From Gammaproteobacteria bacterium (GTDB taxonomy: Bacteria > Pseudomonadota > Gammaproteobacteria > Steroidobacterales > Steroidobacteraceae): 57,658 bases of DNA. The position numbers were made by a program, and so were the translations under genes. The stretch's first letter is position 1, and each line of letters opens with the position of its first letter. Positions 6,989 to 16,962 of this stretch are shown piece after piece. The stretch covers positions 225 to 57,882 of the forward strand of contig PLAH01000123.1 in assembly GCA_003134045.1 (NCBI GenBank), written 5' to 3'. The notes below the pieces were generated by a model. That model was not told the origin of the DNA. It saw only the letters and a list, made by a program, of their open reading frames with translations, and searched no databases.

Positions 6989-9814
6989 TCACTGCCCGAC
7001 TGGCGCCGCACTTCGATCGGCCAGGATCGCTTGCCAATTCAGGAGGGCGTTCCAAACCATGCGATGGTCGCCGCGATTCAGATCGCGGTACAGCGGATTG
7101 AAATTGAAGGCGCTAACGTGGCCGCGGCCCACGGGTGTATCGAGAATCGCGGGACGGCCGATGATGCCGTCCTCGCCCCAGGCCTGCCCGCTCACGACGA
7201 AGGGTGCACCGTCGTTCCCGCCCCATTGCAGCACCACGCTGCGCGCATCGATCGGGCCATCGAGACAACTCGTGCAGTACGCCATGCGCAGCCAGCGCCG
7301 CGGCGTCGAATACAAGGCGAAGTTCTGCCGGAAGACGTAGCTCGATGACGGATAGCCGTACGCGATCGGGTGATCCGCGCGCGCGAAAGTGACCCGCACG
7401 TGGGCCCCGGGCGTTCGCGTCACGGCATCTTGCGCGGCCGCGGCTGCCGCTGCACCGCCGCCCGCGGAACTGCGCGGTACTCCGCCGGAATCGCGGCGCA
7501 CCCCACGGACGATGCCGCCTTCGATCGGCAACATGCTGGCGTTTCCCAGCGTCACCATCAAGCCGCCCTGTTCGATGAACTCCTGGAGCCGTTCGAGCCC
7601 CGGCCAACCGATGCCGCCAGTGATGTCGTCCGACGACGCCGGCGTCCCGAAACTCGGCGTTTTCGCGGTTTTCTTGAAGGGCATGGGGCCCCAGGATTTG
7701 GGGATGCCCTGAATCTGCTCGGCGAGCTCCAGATCGACATGTCCATACAGCAGCACGTCGATCTTATGGCGCAGATTGCCGGCGCGGACGTCTTCGTCCC
7801 GCACGTAGGTGTAGGGAATGTGCCGCTGATCCAGCGAATAGCGCACCCAACCGATGGAATCCGTATCGGCCCAGGGAACCCACAATCCGAGGCGCGGCGC
7901 GGGCGCGGCGTGCTGCGCGACATCGGGTAATGCGCGCGCACTCGCGAACTCCAAGCCCATCCCGGACGCGACCGCACGCAGGGCTTCGGCCATGCCGGCC
8001 TGCGCAGGCAACAGCCACGAGCCCGCCGGATAGCTGATGCCGTCGAGTTCGAACGCACGTTCGGCGATGTTCACGTGGTAACGCGCGAGACGGTAGCGAG
8101 CCTCGAGCAGGCCTTCCTGTCCCGAATCCTTCAAGAGGAACACCGGGCCCGCGCCCGCGACCCGGCCCTCGGGATGCGGCGGCGCCGTCAGCAATTCGAG
8201 CTTGGCATTGCGAATGGAAGGATCGGCGATGGCGGCCGCCTGCACGTGATAGTAGGCCGGCAGCTCCCACGACACGTCGTCGTAGGGTTCGCCGCCGTCC
8301 TTCGGATACTTCTGCGGCATCAGCAGATCGACCGCATAGTTGCGGTACGGCTGGTCCAGGCGGACCACGTAGCTGCCGGCGGGGAACTCACCCTCCTCGA
8401 CCCTGATCGGCGCGTCGCTGCGGCTCACCTCGATATGCTGGGCCTGCAGGCGCGCCACCATTTGCCCCACGCGCGTCGGATCGCCCTGGTCCGCGGGGAT
8501 GACGAATGCATAGGGCGCCTCTTCGATTCCCTTGCGCCAGCTGTGAAGACTCTTGGTGTAGAAGTTGCGCAGCAGCATGGTCGCGTTCGTCGCGACGTAA
8601 TCCAACGCCGCGAGCGCCCCGGTTTCGTTGTAATTGACGTTGTCCCGCGCCGACCACGAGAATTTGCCGGTGGGCGGCGGCAGCACGCGATACCACTCGC
8701 GCGAGGTTTCTTCGGGGGAGAGCGACTGCACCAGGGTCTCGGCCGTGCCGTTGCCGAACGTTTCATAGCCGCGGCCGATGGCGTTGTGGTTCATCGCGAC
8801 CGAATCCATGAACATGTGGCCGAACCCCTCGCCGAAATTCCACGTGCTCACGCCCGGCATGCCGAGTCCGGTCATGGCCTCGACCTCATGAAAGCTCAAC
8901 GTGAGGAATTCGGTGAAGGTGATGGGATCGATGTTGGGATTGTAGGGACCGGTTCCGTTCCAGGTCATCATGAGCGGCACGCTCTCATGCAGATCGTGCA
9001 CGATGACCGGATGCCACTCGAAGAACATCCGGCTCACCGCCTTGGTGGTTTCGTGCGTCAGCTGGTGGGCATCGCGATTGATGTCGACGAACGCGTACTT
9101 GGACCAGTACGGCGGCGATTGCCGCGGCAGCGTATCGCGGTCGGTCTTGCCCTTCAGATATCGGTAGAACCATTCGACCTGCTTGTCGCGGCCGTCCGGG
9201 TTGCATACCGGATTGATGAGCACCACCAGGTTCTCGCGGATACGGCGGATCATGGGCTGGTCCGACACGGCCAGGCGATAGGCGAGCTCGAGCACGGATT
9301 CGGTCGAGCCGGTCTCGTCCGAATGCAAGGCGGCATTGAAGTAGTAAAAAGGCCGGGAGCTCGCCATCAGCCGCTCCGCGGCGGCTGGATCCAGGGTGCG
9401 CGGATCGGCGAGAGCGGCGCTCGCCGCTCTCAACGACTCGAGACTCTGAATGCCCTTCTCGTCTGCGATCGCCAACAAGACGATGTCGCGGCCTTCCTCG
9501 GACTTGCCGATCGTGAATACCTTGACCCGCGGCGATGCCGACGCAAGGGCGCGCGAATACGCGTAGGCCTGGCTGGAGTTCACCAGTTCGCCCGGCGCGC
9601 CGGCGATGCGGCCGAAGAATGCCTTGGGCGACGGCACCGTGGCGGAGGCTGGAACGTAGGCTACCCAGGGCGAGGAGAAGCGCGGTTCGGTGGTGGCCTT
9701 GGCAATCTCTTCGACCGACCGAGGCTCAGCCGTATCCGGCTCGATCGATTGCGCGCCGAGGTCGATCGATGCGCACAGTGACAGACACATCAAGGCCGGA
9801 AATCGATACCGCAT
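6989..9814 (-). CDS. secreted M14-family zinc carboxypeptidase
   Basis: This protein of about 941 residues begins with a signal peptide (MRYRFPALMCLSLCASIDLG, cut near AQS). The peptidase M14 domain occupies roughly residues 60-400. Zinc ligands are H164 and E167 (HSDE) and, most likely, H276 in VHDLHES; the substrate-binding NPVCNPDGRD block is also present. The C-terminal half is a long family-specific region with an alanine-rich linker. A 24-residue longer frame exists, but the ATG at 9814 is preceded by GGAGGG and starts the signal peptide. It would be periplasmic or exported and trim peptides or cell-wall fragments. It points the same way as the upstream permease gene. Confidence 0.88.
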   Translation of the reverse strand: MRYRFPALMCLSLCASIDLGAQSIEPDTAEPRSVEEIAKATTEPRFSSPWVAYVPASATVPSPKAFFGRIAGAPGELVNSSQAYAYSRALASASPRVKVFTIGKSEEGRDIVLLAIADEKGIQSLESLRAASAALADPRTLDPAAAERLMASSRPFYYFNAALHSDETGSTESVLELAYRLAVSDQPMIRRIRENLVVLINPVCNPDGRDKQVEWFYRYLKGKTDRDTLPRQSPPYWSKYAFVDINRDAHQLTHETTKAVSRMFFEWHPVIVHDLHESVPLMMTWNGTGPYNPNIDPITFTEFLTLSFHEVEAMTGLGMPGVSTWNFGEGFGHMFMDSVAMNHNAIGRGYETFGNGTAETLVQSLSPEETSREWYRVLPPPTGKFSWSARDNVNYNETGALAALDYVATNATMLLRNFYTKSLHSWRKGIEEAPYAFVIPADQGDPTRVGQMVARLQAQHIEVSRSDAPIRVEEGEFPAGSYVVRLDQPYRNYAVDLLMPQKYPKDGGEPYDDVSWELPAYYHVQAAAIADPSIRNAKLELLTAPPHPEGRVAGAGPVFLLKDSGQEGLLEARYRLARYHVNIAERAFELDGISYPAGSWLLPAQAGMAEALRAVASGMGLEFASARALPDVAQHAAPAPRLGLWVPWADTDSIGWVRYSLDQRHIPYTYVRDEDVRAGNLRHKIDVLLYGHVDLELAEQIQGIPKSWGPMPFKKTAKTPSFGTPASSDDITGGIGWPGLERLQEFIEQGGLMVTLGNASMLPIEGGIVRGVRRDSGGVPRSSAGGGAAAAAAAQDAVTRTPGAHVRVTFARADHPIAYGYPSSSYVFRQNFALYSTPRRWLRMAYCTSCLDGPIDARSVVLQWGGNDGAPFVVSGQAWGEDGIIGRPAILDTPVGRGHVSAFNFNPLYRDLNRGDHRMVWNALLNWQAILADRSAAPVGQ

Positions 9815-9892
9815 GCACCCTCCACCCTCGCGGTAAGTGGAGGCGCGCGGGCGAGCACAGTCTACTACCAGCAGGGCTCTTCGCACGCGCCG

Positions 9893-11311
9893 CTAACGCG
9901 CTGCGGCGTGCGACCACCACCAATAAAACGGCAGCCCGGCGAGCAGGACGGCGACGCCTTGCAGGGCCTGACGCGGCTCGGCGACGAAGGTGTTGACCAG
10001 CAGCGCTCCCGTCGCCAACAGAAACATCAGGGGAACGACCGGATACCCCAAGGCCCGATAGGGGCGTGGCGCCTCCGGCAGCGTGCGTCTGAAGATGAAC
10101 AGCGACGCCATGCTGAGTCCGTAGAACGCCCACGACACGAAGACCACCGAGTCGGTGAGCGCGTCGTAGGATCCCGAAAGCGCCAACACGCTGCCCCACG
10201 CGGCCTCGGCCACCACGGCACGCGCCGGCACATTGGAGCGCGGCGAGAGCTTCGCCAAGCCGCGAAAGAACAGGCCGTCGCGGGCCATGGCGAAGGGAAT
10301 GCGGGAACTTGCAAGCGCGCTCGAATGCAATGATCCGAAGGATGAGACCATCAGCGCCACCGCCGTCACCGACACGGCGATGGGACCCAAAAAACGCTTC
10401 AGCACTTCGGTGGCCACCGACGAACTCGCCGGCACGCTCGCGATCTCCACCGGCGTCAACGCGTAGTAATAGGCGATGTTCACGAACAAATACAAGGCGC
10501 CCACCACCAGCATGCCGCCGATGAAGGCGCGCGGCAGATTGCGCTGGGGATTGCGGATCTCGCCGGCCAGCGATGCGACGTTGTTCCAGCCATCGTAGGC
10601 CCACAATGCTCCGAGCATGGCGGCCCCAAAGCCGGCCACGCCGCCGCGCGCGCTGGCGGCCACGCCTTCGCACGTGCCATCGAGACCGGACGCGCCGAGA
10701 TTCGACCAGTGGCCCGGCGCGAACAAGAACGCGGCCAATCCCACACCGAACACCAGCACGACTTTGGCGATGGTCACGATGAGCGTGGTGCGGCCGCCGG
10801 CCACCACCGATGCGCAATTGATGAGTGCGACCGCCCAGATCGCGGCGAGCGCCACGAGCGTCAGCCCACTGATATGAAACCGCACGCCGAGAACGTCGCT
10901 GCGGATCTGCCAAGCCTCGAGCACGCCGCCGAGCGCCACGTTCATGAAAATCGCCAGCCCCACCGCGAGCGCCGCCTGTGAGCCGGTGCGGGCCACCGCC
11001 ACCGACATCCAGCCGAACAGAAACCCCGTGAGCCGCCCGTAGGCGCGGCGCAGATAGATATAGTCCCCGCCCGCCTCCGGCATCATCGCCGCGATTTCCG
11101 AATAGGAAAACGTCCCCGCGAGGGACAGCAGTCCCGCCGCGATCCACACCAGCAGCACCGTGCGGGCGTGGCCCACGTTGCACGTCATGACGCGGGTCTT
11201 GAGGAAGACTCCCGTGCCGATCATGTTCGCAACGTTGACGGCGATCGCCGCCCACGGGCCCACGCCCCGGGTCAATTCCGGCCGCCCCGGTGCTGCGCTT
11301 TCATCGGTCAT
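9893..11311 (-). CDS. APC-superfamily amino acid permease
   Basis: This protein of about 472 residues has twelve predicted membrane segments and the N-terminal APC signature (GVGPWAAIAVNVANMIGTGV). It resembles the basic amino acid/polyamine antiporter and LAT-like branches. The start at 11311 avoids overlapping the divergent membrane-protein gene at 11330; an ATG at 11335 would add eight residues. It lies upstream of the M14 carboxypeptidase with 78 bases between them, so peptide trimming and amino acid uptake could be linked. The substrate is not deducible. Confidence 0.88.
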   Translation of the reverse strand: MTDESAAPGRPELTRGVGPWAAIAVNVANMIGTGVFLKTRVMTCNVGHARTVLLVWIAAGLLSLAGTFSYSEIAAMMPEAGGDYIYLRRAYGRLTGFLFGWMSVAVARTGSQAALAVGLAIFMNVALGGVLEAWQIRSDVLGVRFHISGLTLVALAAIWAVALINCASVVAGGRTTLIVTIAKVVLVFGVGLAAFLFAPGHWSNLGASGLDGTCEGVAASARGGVAGFGAAMLGALWAYDGWNNVASLAGEIRNPQRNLPRAFIGGMLVVGALYLFVNIAYYYALTPVEIASVPASSSVATEVLKRFLGPIAVSVTAVALMVSSFGSLHSSALASSRIPFAMARDGLFFRGLAKLSPRSNVPARAVVAEAAWGSVLALSGSYDALTDSVVFVSWAFYGLSMASLFIFRRTLPEAPRPYRALGYPVVPLMFLLATGALLVNTFVAEPRQALQGVAVLLAGLPFYWWWSHAAAR

Positions 11312-11329
11312 GCCTGTAGTATTAGCGAA

Positions 11330-11905
11330 ATGCAATTCGACTATTCACGAATTTTTCCCTACGCCTTCGCCGGGCTCGCGGTACTCCTGATCTTTCGCCG
11401 CCTGCGCCGCAGTTTCGGGCGCCAGCTCCTGCGCCCCGCGCGCATGCGCTTCCGCCTGGTCATCCTCGGCGTGCTGGCGTGTTCCTTGGTGCCGGTGGCG
11501 GCGAGTTCGGGCCGTTTTCTGCTCGCCGAACTCGGCGGCGTGCTGGCGGGAATTGCGCTAGGGGTCTGGGGCGCGCGGCGCACCCGCTATCAAACCTTCG
11601 AGGGGAAACTGCATTACATCCCGCACACCTATACCGGCATCGCGGTATCGCTGCTGTTCGTGGGACGCCTCGCGTACCGGGTGGTCGAAATCTATTCGAT
11701 GGACGGCGCGACGCGCGCAGAGGGCGCGGCTTCGATGCAGAGCTTCGGGCAGCCCGACGCGGTCAAGAGTCCTGCTACCGTCGGACTGCTGTGCGCGGTG
11801 ATCGGCTACTACCTGTGTTATTACAGCTGGGTGCTGTGGAAGTCCCAACGCATCAGCCCGGAAGACCTCGAGGCCGTACCGGCCCCGTCCGCCGCCGCAT
11901 CATGA
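11330..11905 (+). CDS. integral membrane protein, CcdC/DUF1453-like
   Basis: This 191-residue protein has about five hydrophobic segments separated by basic loops (IFRRLRRSFGRQLLRPARMR). It carries the segment FEGKLHYIPHTYTGIAVSLL, reminiscent of DUF1453/CcdC-like membrane proteins. An upstream extension to 11168 is open but antisense to the permease, so the ATG at 11330 is preferred. It is divergent from the APC permease with only 18 bases between starts. No function is assigned; the family resemblance is tentative. Confidence 0.65.
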   Translation: MQFDYSRIFPYAFAGLAVLLIFRRLRRSFGRQLLRPARMRFRLVILGVLACSLVPVAASSGRFLLAELGGVLAGIALGVWGARRTRYQTFEGKLHYIPHTYTGIAVSLLFVGRLAYRVVEIYSMDGATRAEGAASMQSFGQPDAVKSPATVGLLCAVIGYYLCYYSWVLWKSQRISPEDLEAVPAPSAAAS

Positions 11906-11943
11906 ACGTGGCGAGCGAGCTCCCGGGTGATGTAAACCGTCGA

Positions 11944-12033
11944 TTATCGGGCCAATACGAATACCGCGTAGGTCATCACGGCCATGCCGATCAGTAGCGT
12001 ATTGCTGCCCCAACGGGCGATGTTTGCAAGCAT
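11944..12033 (-). CDS. 29-residue membrane miniprotein
   Basis: This short ORF encodes an amphipathic start (MLANIARWGS), then one hydrophobic segment (TLLIGMAVMTYAVFVLAR) ending in Arg-stop. A textbook ribosome-binding site, GGAGATTG, lies just before the ATG at 12033. A single-helix protein of this size could be a small subunit or regulator of a membrane complex, but no partner is adjacent. Confidence 0.5.
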   Translation of the reverse strand: MLANIARWGSNTLLIGMAVMTYAVFVLAR

Positions 12034-12061
12034 GTCAATCTCCAAATCCATTTATCGTCGA

Positions 12062-12085
12062 TCCCACAAATAAAGTCCTGTGGGA
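12062..12085. repeat. short inverted repeat upstream of the miniprotein gene
   Basis: TCCCACA (12062-12068) and TGTGGGA (12079-12085) form a 7-bp stem with a 10-base spacer, 29 bases upstream of the 29-codon ORF start. It could be an operator or an RNA hairpin in its leader. No T tract follows. Confidence 0.4.
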
Positions 12086-12189
12086 GGTCCTTATCGTGGG
12101 GGCGCAAGTTAGCATTTCCAGGGGTGCGCGGAGCATGCGCCAGGTCTCAAAAACAGTCGTTGCCTAGTGAATGTGGCCCAACCCCCTCC

Positions 12190-14601
12190 TCAACCGCGCA
12201 TCAACGCCCCGCTCGGATCGAACGCCGCGCCCGCCAGCCGGGTGGCTCGGTGACGCTCGCCGATGATCTCGATCTCGAAACCACTGTCGGCATCCGCCAG
12301 CGCAGCGGGCACGTAGCCCAATGCCAGCGACGCGCCGGCGCGGTGCCCAAAGGCCCCCGAGGTCACCCAGCCCACGACCTTGCCGTCGTGCCAGATGGGC
12401 TCATCGCCCAGCGCATCGGCGTCGCCGGCCTCGACCTTGAAGCCCACGAGCCGCAGTGCCCCACCGCTCTCCTTCTCCTCGGCGGCGGCCGACCGGCCGA
12501 TGAACTCGCCCTTCTCGAGATCCACGAACCGGCCCAGCCCGGCCTCGAAAGGGCCGTAGATGGGGCGGTATTCCCGCGCCCAGGTGCCGAAACTCTTCTC
12601 GATGCGCATGGCATTCAATGCCCGGCCCCCGAACGGACGCAGGCCGTAGTCGCGGCCCGCCTTGACCAACGAGTCATACAGCGCTCGCTGATAATCCGTG
12701 CTCACCCACATTTCATACCCCAGGTCGCCGGTGAATGATACGCGCCCGACATAGGCAGGCACCATGCCGACCTCCAGGCGCCGGAAGGACATGAAGGGGA
12801 ACGCAGCCGTCGACAGATCGTCGCGCACCAAGCTCTGCAGCAACGCGCGCGAGTGCGGACCCGCCACCGACAATCCGACGTATTGCATCGCGCACGGCCG
12901 GACCATCACGCCCACGGGCGGCAGATGCTGCTCGAACCAGCGCAGGTAGTAGCTCTCGGCCGCGTAGGTGCCGATCAGGAAGATGTGATCGTGGGCCACG
13001 CGGCACATCGTGAAATCGCCGATCAGTTTGCCGCGGTGGTTCAACATCGGGGTGAGCGCGATGCGTCCCACGCCGGGCACCCGGTTGGCCATGATCTTGG
13101 TCAGCCATTCGGCCGCGCCGGGGCCTTGGACCTCGAATTTTCCGTAGTTGGAAATCTCCAGCAAACCCACGCCGTCGCGCACGGCCAGGCATTCCGCGCC
13201 CACGTGCGGGTGCGCGTTCGAGCGCCGAAAACTCACCTGGTCCACCGCCTCCGCGGCGCTCGGTGCGAACCACAAGGGATGTTCCAGGCCGCAGTAGTCG
13301 CCGAACACGGCGTGCGCGGCCCCGAGCTTCTCGTAGATCGGCGTGGTGCGCAGCGGCCGCGCGGCCGTCAATTCCTCGTTCGGGAAGCGGATGCTGAAGC
13401 GGCGCGAGTAATTCTCGCGCACTTTGGCGTTGGTGTAGGCGAGCGTGGTCCAATCGCCGTACCGGGCAACGTCCATGGCCCAGATGTCGGCGCCGGGATC
13501 GCCGTCGACCATCCAGCGCGACAGCGCGAGGCCCACGCCCCCGCCCTGGCTGAATCCCGCCATGACGCCGCAGGCCACCCAGAAGTTCTTCAAGCCCTTG
13601 ATGGGACCGATCAGCGGATTGCCATCGGGCGCGAACGTGAACGGACCGTTGACGACTTTCTTGATGCCCGCGGCGCCGAGCGCCGGAAAGTGCTCGAACC
13701 CCACCTCGAGACTCGGCGCGATGCGCTCCAGATCGTTGGGCAGCAGATCCTGGCCGAAGTCCCACGGCGTCGTGACTTCCGACCATGGCACCCCGGCCCG
13801 CTCGTACGTGCCCATGAGCATGCCGCCTCGCTCCTGGCGGATGTAGATTTCGCCCTCGAAATCGATGGCGTGCAGTTGTTCGGACTTGCCGACCAGTTCG
13901 GGCATGTCGCCGGTGATGAGATACTGATGTTCCATCGCGAGGATGGGCAATTCGAGGCCCACCATGCGGCCCACCTCGCGCGCCCACAGGCCGCCGGCGT
14001 TGACCACGTGCTCCGCATGCACGTTGCCGTGATCGGTGATGACGTCCCAGGAGCCGCCGGGACGCTGTTTGAGGTCGGTCACGCGCGTGTGCCGCACGAT
14101 CTCAGCGCCGCCGATCTGCGCCGACTTGGCATACGCGTGGGTGACGCCATACGGGTCGACGTGGCCCTCGATGGGGTCGTACATGGCGCCCTTGAAATGC
14201 TTCTTGTCCATGAGCGGAAACAGCTTCGCCGCCTCGTCGACGGAAATGATCTCCAGGTCCATGCCCAGATAGCGGCCGCGCGCCTTGGCCATCTTCAGCC
14301 AGTCGAGCCGCTCCTGCGTGCCCGCGAGCATGACGCCGCCGGTGATGTGCACGCCGCACGACTGGCCCGAAATTTTCTCGATCTCCTTATAGAGCTCGAT
14401 GGTGTACTGCTGCAATTTAGCGACGTTCGGATCGCCGTTGACCGTGTGCATGCCGCCGGCCGCATGCCAGGTCGACCCCGAGGTCAATTCCGCCCGTTCG
14501 ATCAGCAGGACGTCCTTCCAGCCGGCCTTGGTCAAGTGATACAGAACGCTGGCGCCGACCACGCCGCCGCCGATCACCACTACTTTCGCGTGGCTCTTCA
14601 T
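12190..14601 (-). CDS. dimethylglycine/sarcosine dehydrogenase-like flavoprotein with GcvT domain (copy 1)
   Basis: This protein of about 803 residues starts with a DAO-type FAD fold ([17 protein letters not shown]). It carries the motif GSTWHAAG with His46, the usual site of covalent FAD linkage in dimethylglycine and sarcosine dehydrogenases. The C-terminal half, from about residue 430, is a GcvT/aminomethyltransferase-like domain that binds tetrahydrofolate and captures the oxidised methyl as methylene-THF. A TTG 12 bases upstream is possible, but the ATG at 14601 has GGGAGA at ideal spacing. It lies 70 bases downstream of a LysR gene on the same strand. A paralogue is at 47301. The exact N-methyl substrate is undetermined. 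Confidence 0.85.
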   Translation of the reverse strand: MKSHAKVVVIGGGVVGASVLYHLTKAGWKDVLLIERAELTSGSTWHAAGGMHTVNGDPNVAKLQQYTIELYKEIEKISGQSCGVHITGGVMLAGTQERLDWLKMAKARGRYLGMDLEIISVDEAAKLFPLMDKKHFKGAMYDPIEGHVDPYGVTHAYAKSAQIGGAEIVRHTRVTDLKQRPGGSWDVITDHGNVHAEHVVNAGGLWAREVGRMVGLELPILAMEHQYLITGDMPELVGKSEQLHAIDFEGEIYIRQERGGMLMGTYERAGVPWSEVTTPWDFGQDLLPNDLERIAPSLEVGFEHFPALGAAGIKKVVNGPFTFAPDGNPLIGPIKGLKNFWVACGVMAGFSQGGGVGLALSRWMVDGDPGADIWAMDVARYGDWTTLAYTNAKVRENYSRRFSIRFPNEELTAARPLRTTPIYEKLGAAHAVFGDYCGLEHPLWFAPSAAEAVDQVSFRRSNAHPHVGAECLAVRDGVGLLEISNYGKFEVQGPGAAEWLTKIMANRVPGVGRIALTPMLNHRGKLIGDFTMCRVAHDHIFLIGTYAAESYYLRWFEQHLPPVGVMVRPCAMQYVGLSVAGPHSRALLQSLVRDDLSTAAFPFMSFRRLEVGMVPAYVGRVSFTGDLGYEMWVSTDYQRALYDSLVKAGRDYGLRPFGGRALNAMRIEKSFGTWAREYRPIYGPFEAGLGRFVDLEKGEFIGRSAAAEEKESGGALRLVGFKVEAGDADALGDEPIWHDGKVVGWVTSGAFGHRAGASLALGYVPAALADADSGFEIEIIGERHRATRLAGAAFDPSGALMRG

Positions 14602-14671
14602 AAAATCTCCCAATGCATGAAATGGTGCTCGTTCGTCAGACGATCGAAAAAGAATAGCCGAGTCCCCACGA

Positions 14672-15637
14672 TCACTCGTTGGAAACGGCCAAGTGGATGG
14701 CCGGCGACGCCGAACCCGCGCCGTTGCCGAACCGCTCGATGAGCCAGGAGCGGAACAGCGCGATGGCCGTGTCGCTCAAGGCCTCGGGATGCGTTATCAG
14801 GTAATAACCGAAGCCGTCGTCGAGGCTGTCCTCGAACGGCTTGACCAGGCGACCGCTGCGAATGGTGTCGCCGAATAAATACGTGTCGACCAGCGCGATG
14901 CCCTCGCCGCTCAGCGCGTATTGGACCGCCAGCACCGCCGTGTCGAAAACCAGGCCGCGCTCCACGTTGAGCGACCGCAAATTCGCCTGCCGGATGAACT
15001 GCGACCACAGGTGATGCCGCGGCAAATCCGAAATGCGCACGTGAACCAGTTCGTTCGACTCGATGAATTCGGCGAGAGACTTGCCCGCACAGCGCGCCGC
15101 GACGCTCGGATGGCACAACATGCTCAAGTGCACCGGCCACAACAAATCCGTGACCAGATCGGTGACCGTCGGTTGCGAATAGACGACGGCCACGTCCACA
15201 TCGCCCGGCGGCGGCCCGACGCCGTACGGGCTCACCAGATCGATCTCCACGTCGGCCGAGGCGCGGCGGAAATCGCGCAGGATGGGCACCGCGAGGTGCA
15301 CCGCGAAACTGGGCGGCATCTGGACCCGCAAGGTGCGCACGCTGGTGGCGTTGTCGTTGCGAATATCGTCGAGCGCATATTCGAGCCGGTCGAACGATTT
15401 CATCACGGCCGGCAGCAAGAGCTGGCCGGCCTTGGTCAGCACCAGGGCGTGCGGGCGGCGTTCGAACAATTGCGCGCCGACCAATTTTTCGAGCGCGATC
15501 ACGTGGCGCGACAAAGCGCTCTGCGATATCAGGAGCGCATTCGCCGCCGCCGTGAAGCTCAAGTGCTTGGCCACGCCTTCGAACGCTCGCAGCGCGTTCA
15601 AGGGTAGCCAACGGCGATCGATGGTTGTCTTGGCCAT
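14672..15637 (-). CDS. LysR-family regulator, GcvA-like
   Basis: This 321-residue protein has an N-terminal HTH at about residues 12-70 with the GcvA-branch text (LPLNALRAFEGVAKHLSFTAA). The substrate-binding domain follows from about residue 100. The ORF is open to 15904 but that part is antisense-like sequence inside the MFS gene; the ATG at 15637 begins 5 bases after the MFS stop. It sits between a transporter and a DMGDH-like enzyme in one probable operon, so it plausibly senses their common substrate. Confidence 0.9.
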   Translation of the reverse strand: MAKTTIDRRWLPLNALRAFEGVAKHLSFTAAANALLISQSALSRHVIALEKLVGAQLFERRPHALVLTKAGQLLLPAVMKSFDRLEYALDDIRNDNATSVRTLRVQMPPSFAVHLAVPILRDFRRASADVEIDLVSPYGVGPPPGDVDVAVVYSQPTVTDLVTDLLWPVHLSMLCHPSVAARCAGKSLAEFIESNELVHVRISDLPRHHLWSQFIRQANLRSLNVERGLVFDTAVLAVQYALSGEGIALVDTYLFGDTIRSGRLVKPFEDSLDDGFGYYLITHPEALSDTAIALFRSWLIERFGNGAGSASPAIHLAVSNE

Positions 15638-15642
15638 TGTCT

Positions 15643-16962
15643 TCAGGGTGACCAGGACTTGGTATAGCCGATGGCCCGCCTCTGGTCCGCGACGATGGTC
15701 TTGGATGCCAGGTACAAATGATACGCCGCCCAAAAGCCCGTGGGTGCGAGGATCAAGAGCGCCGAGCGCAGAGACGCTGCATCGGTCGCATGGCCGCGGG
15801 CGAACCAATCGCTCAGGAAGCCCACCACCCATGGCGCCACGATCAAATTCAAGATATTGGCGACCAGCAGCGAGATGGCGATGAACATGTTGCGCATGTG
15901 GCACGGCGCCAAATTATTGAGCAGCCCGAAGCACGGACCGATGTAGAAATAAATGGCGGGGATGAAAATGCAGAACATGAGCTTGCACAGCCACAACGAT
16001 TCGGTCCAATACGCAATCATCGACGGGATGGTGGTGAGCGCCACCCCGCCCGCCAGGAGCCACACCACGCGACGTGGGTCCGCCATCGCGGGACGCGACA
16101 ACAGCCACGCCGTGACGACGGTCGCGACCGATCCGCCGATCAGATGGATGTTGCCCGTCACCGCGCCGGCCTGACCCACGTCGAGATTGTAGGCGCGCTG
16201 CAGAAAGGTGGGTGTCCAATAAATGAGACCCCAGCCCCAGAGCGCGCACACGCCGCCGCCCATCACGACGTGGAAGGCAGCCTTCTGTTTCCACAGGAAC
16301 CGCAGCGATTCGATCAAGGACGGTTTGATGTCGTCGACGATGGCGTCGAGCCGCCCGCGCGGCGGTTCGCGCACCGTGAGAAAGACCAGGATACCCACCA
16401 GCAACCCGGGAACGCCCAGGGCGATGAACGCGGCGCGCCACCGGTAGGCATGCGCCACGGCGCCCGCCATGTCGGCGCCCAGCCACGCGCCGAGCGGCGC
16501 GCCCAAGGCCAGCACCGTCATCGCCATCGGCCGACGGTCGGCCGGAAAACAATCCGAGACGATCGCAGTGGACGGCGGCGTGCCGCCGGCTTCGCCGACG
16601 CCGACGCCGATGCGGCCCAGCAAGAACTGCAGGTAATTTCCCGAAAGGCCGCACAGCGCGGTGAATGCGGACCAGATGATGAGCGACGACGCCAGGATGT
16701 TGCGCCGGTTCGATCGGTCGGCCAGCCAGGAGATGGGAATGCCGAACGCGACGTAGAACAAGGCGAGCGGTATGCCGGTCAGGAAGGCGACGCCCGCGTC
16801 GTTCAGCTGCAACTCCAGCCGTATCGGCTCGAGCACGGTGGAGACGACGTAGCGATCGGCGATGTTGATCGCGTAGATCAGACACATGAGGATGAGAACG
16901 TACCAACGCTCCACCGACGAGGGCGCCTGGGAACGCGGAATGTCGATCGCAGTAATGCTCAA
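15643..16962 (-). CDS. MFS transporter
   Basis: This 439-residue protein has twelve predicted membrane helices. It shows the MFS loop 2-3 signature (WLADRSNRRNIL) and the helix 4-5 GRIGVGVGEAGGTPPSTA motif of spinster-like/ACS carriers. The start codon is TTG at 16962, preceded by an in-frame stop two codons upstream, with AGAGG about ten bases before it; no nearby ATG gives a complete first helix. It is the first gene of the minus-strand unit MFS-LysR-DMGDH and is divergent from the GMC gene. The substrate is probably an organic acid or betaine, by context only. Confidence 0.88.
   Translation of the reverse strand: MSITAIDIPRSQAPSSVERWYVLILMCLIYAINIADRYVVSTVLEPIRLELQLNDAGVAFLTGIPLALFYVAFGIPISWLADRSNRRNILASSLIIWSAFTALCGLSGNYLQFLLGRIGVGVGEAGGTPPSTAIVSDCFPADRRPMAMTVLALGAPLGAWLGADMAGAVAHAYRWRAAFIALGVPGLLVGILVFLTVREPPRGRLDAIVDDIKPSLIESLRFLWKQKAAFHVVMGGGVCALWGWGLIYWTPTFLQRAYNLDVGQAGAVTGNIHLIGGSVATVVTAWLLSRPAMADPRRVVWLLAGGVALTTIPSMIAYWTESLWLCKLMFCIFIPAIYFYIGPCFGLLNNLAPCHMRNMFIAISLLVANILNLIVAPWVVGFLSDWFARGHATDAASLRSALLILAPTGFWAAYHLYLASKTIVADQRRAIGYTKSWSP

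Noticed and set aside
8075..9781. 568-codon plus-strand ORF
   Set aside because: It is antisense to the M14 carboxypeptidase, whose signal peptide and zinc motifs are clear. The ORF product is Arg/Gly/His-rich with no domain, as expected from GC-rich opposite-strand reading.
12853..14742. 629-codon plus-strand ORF
   Set aside because: Opposite-strand shadow of the DMGDH-like gene; composition is low-complexity and no family motif is present.
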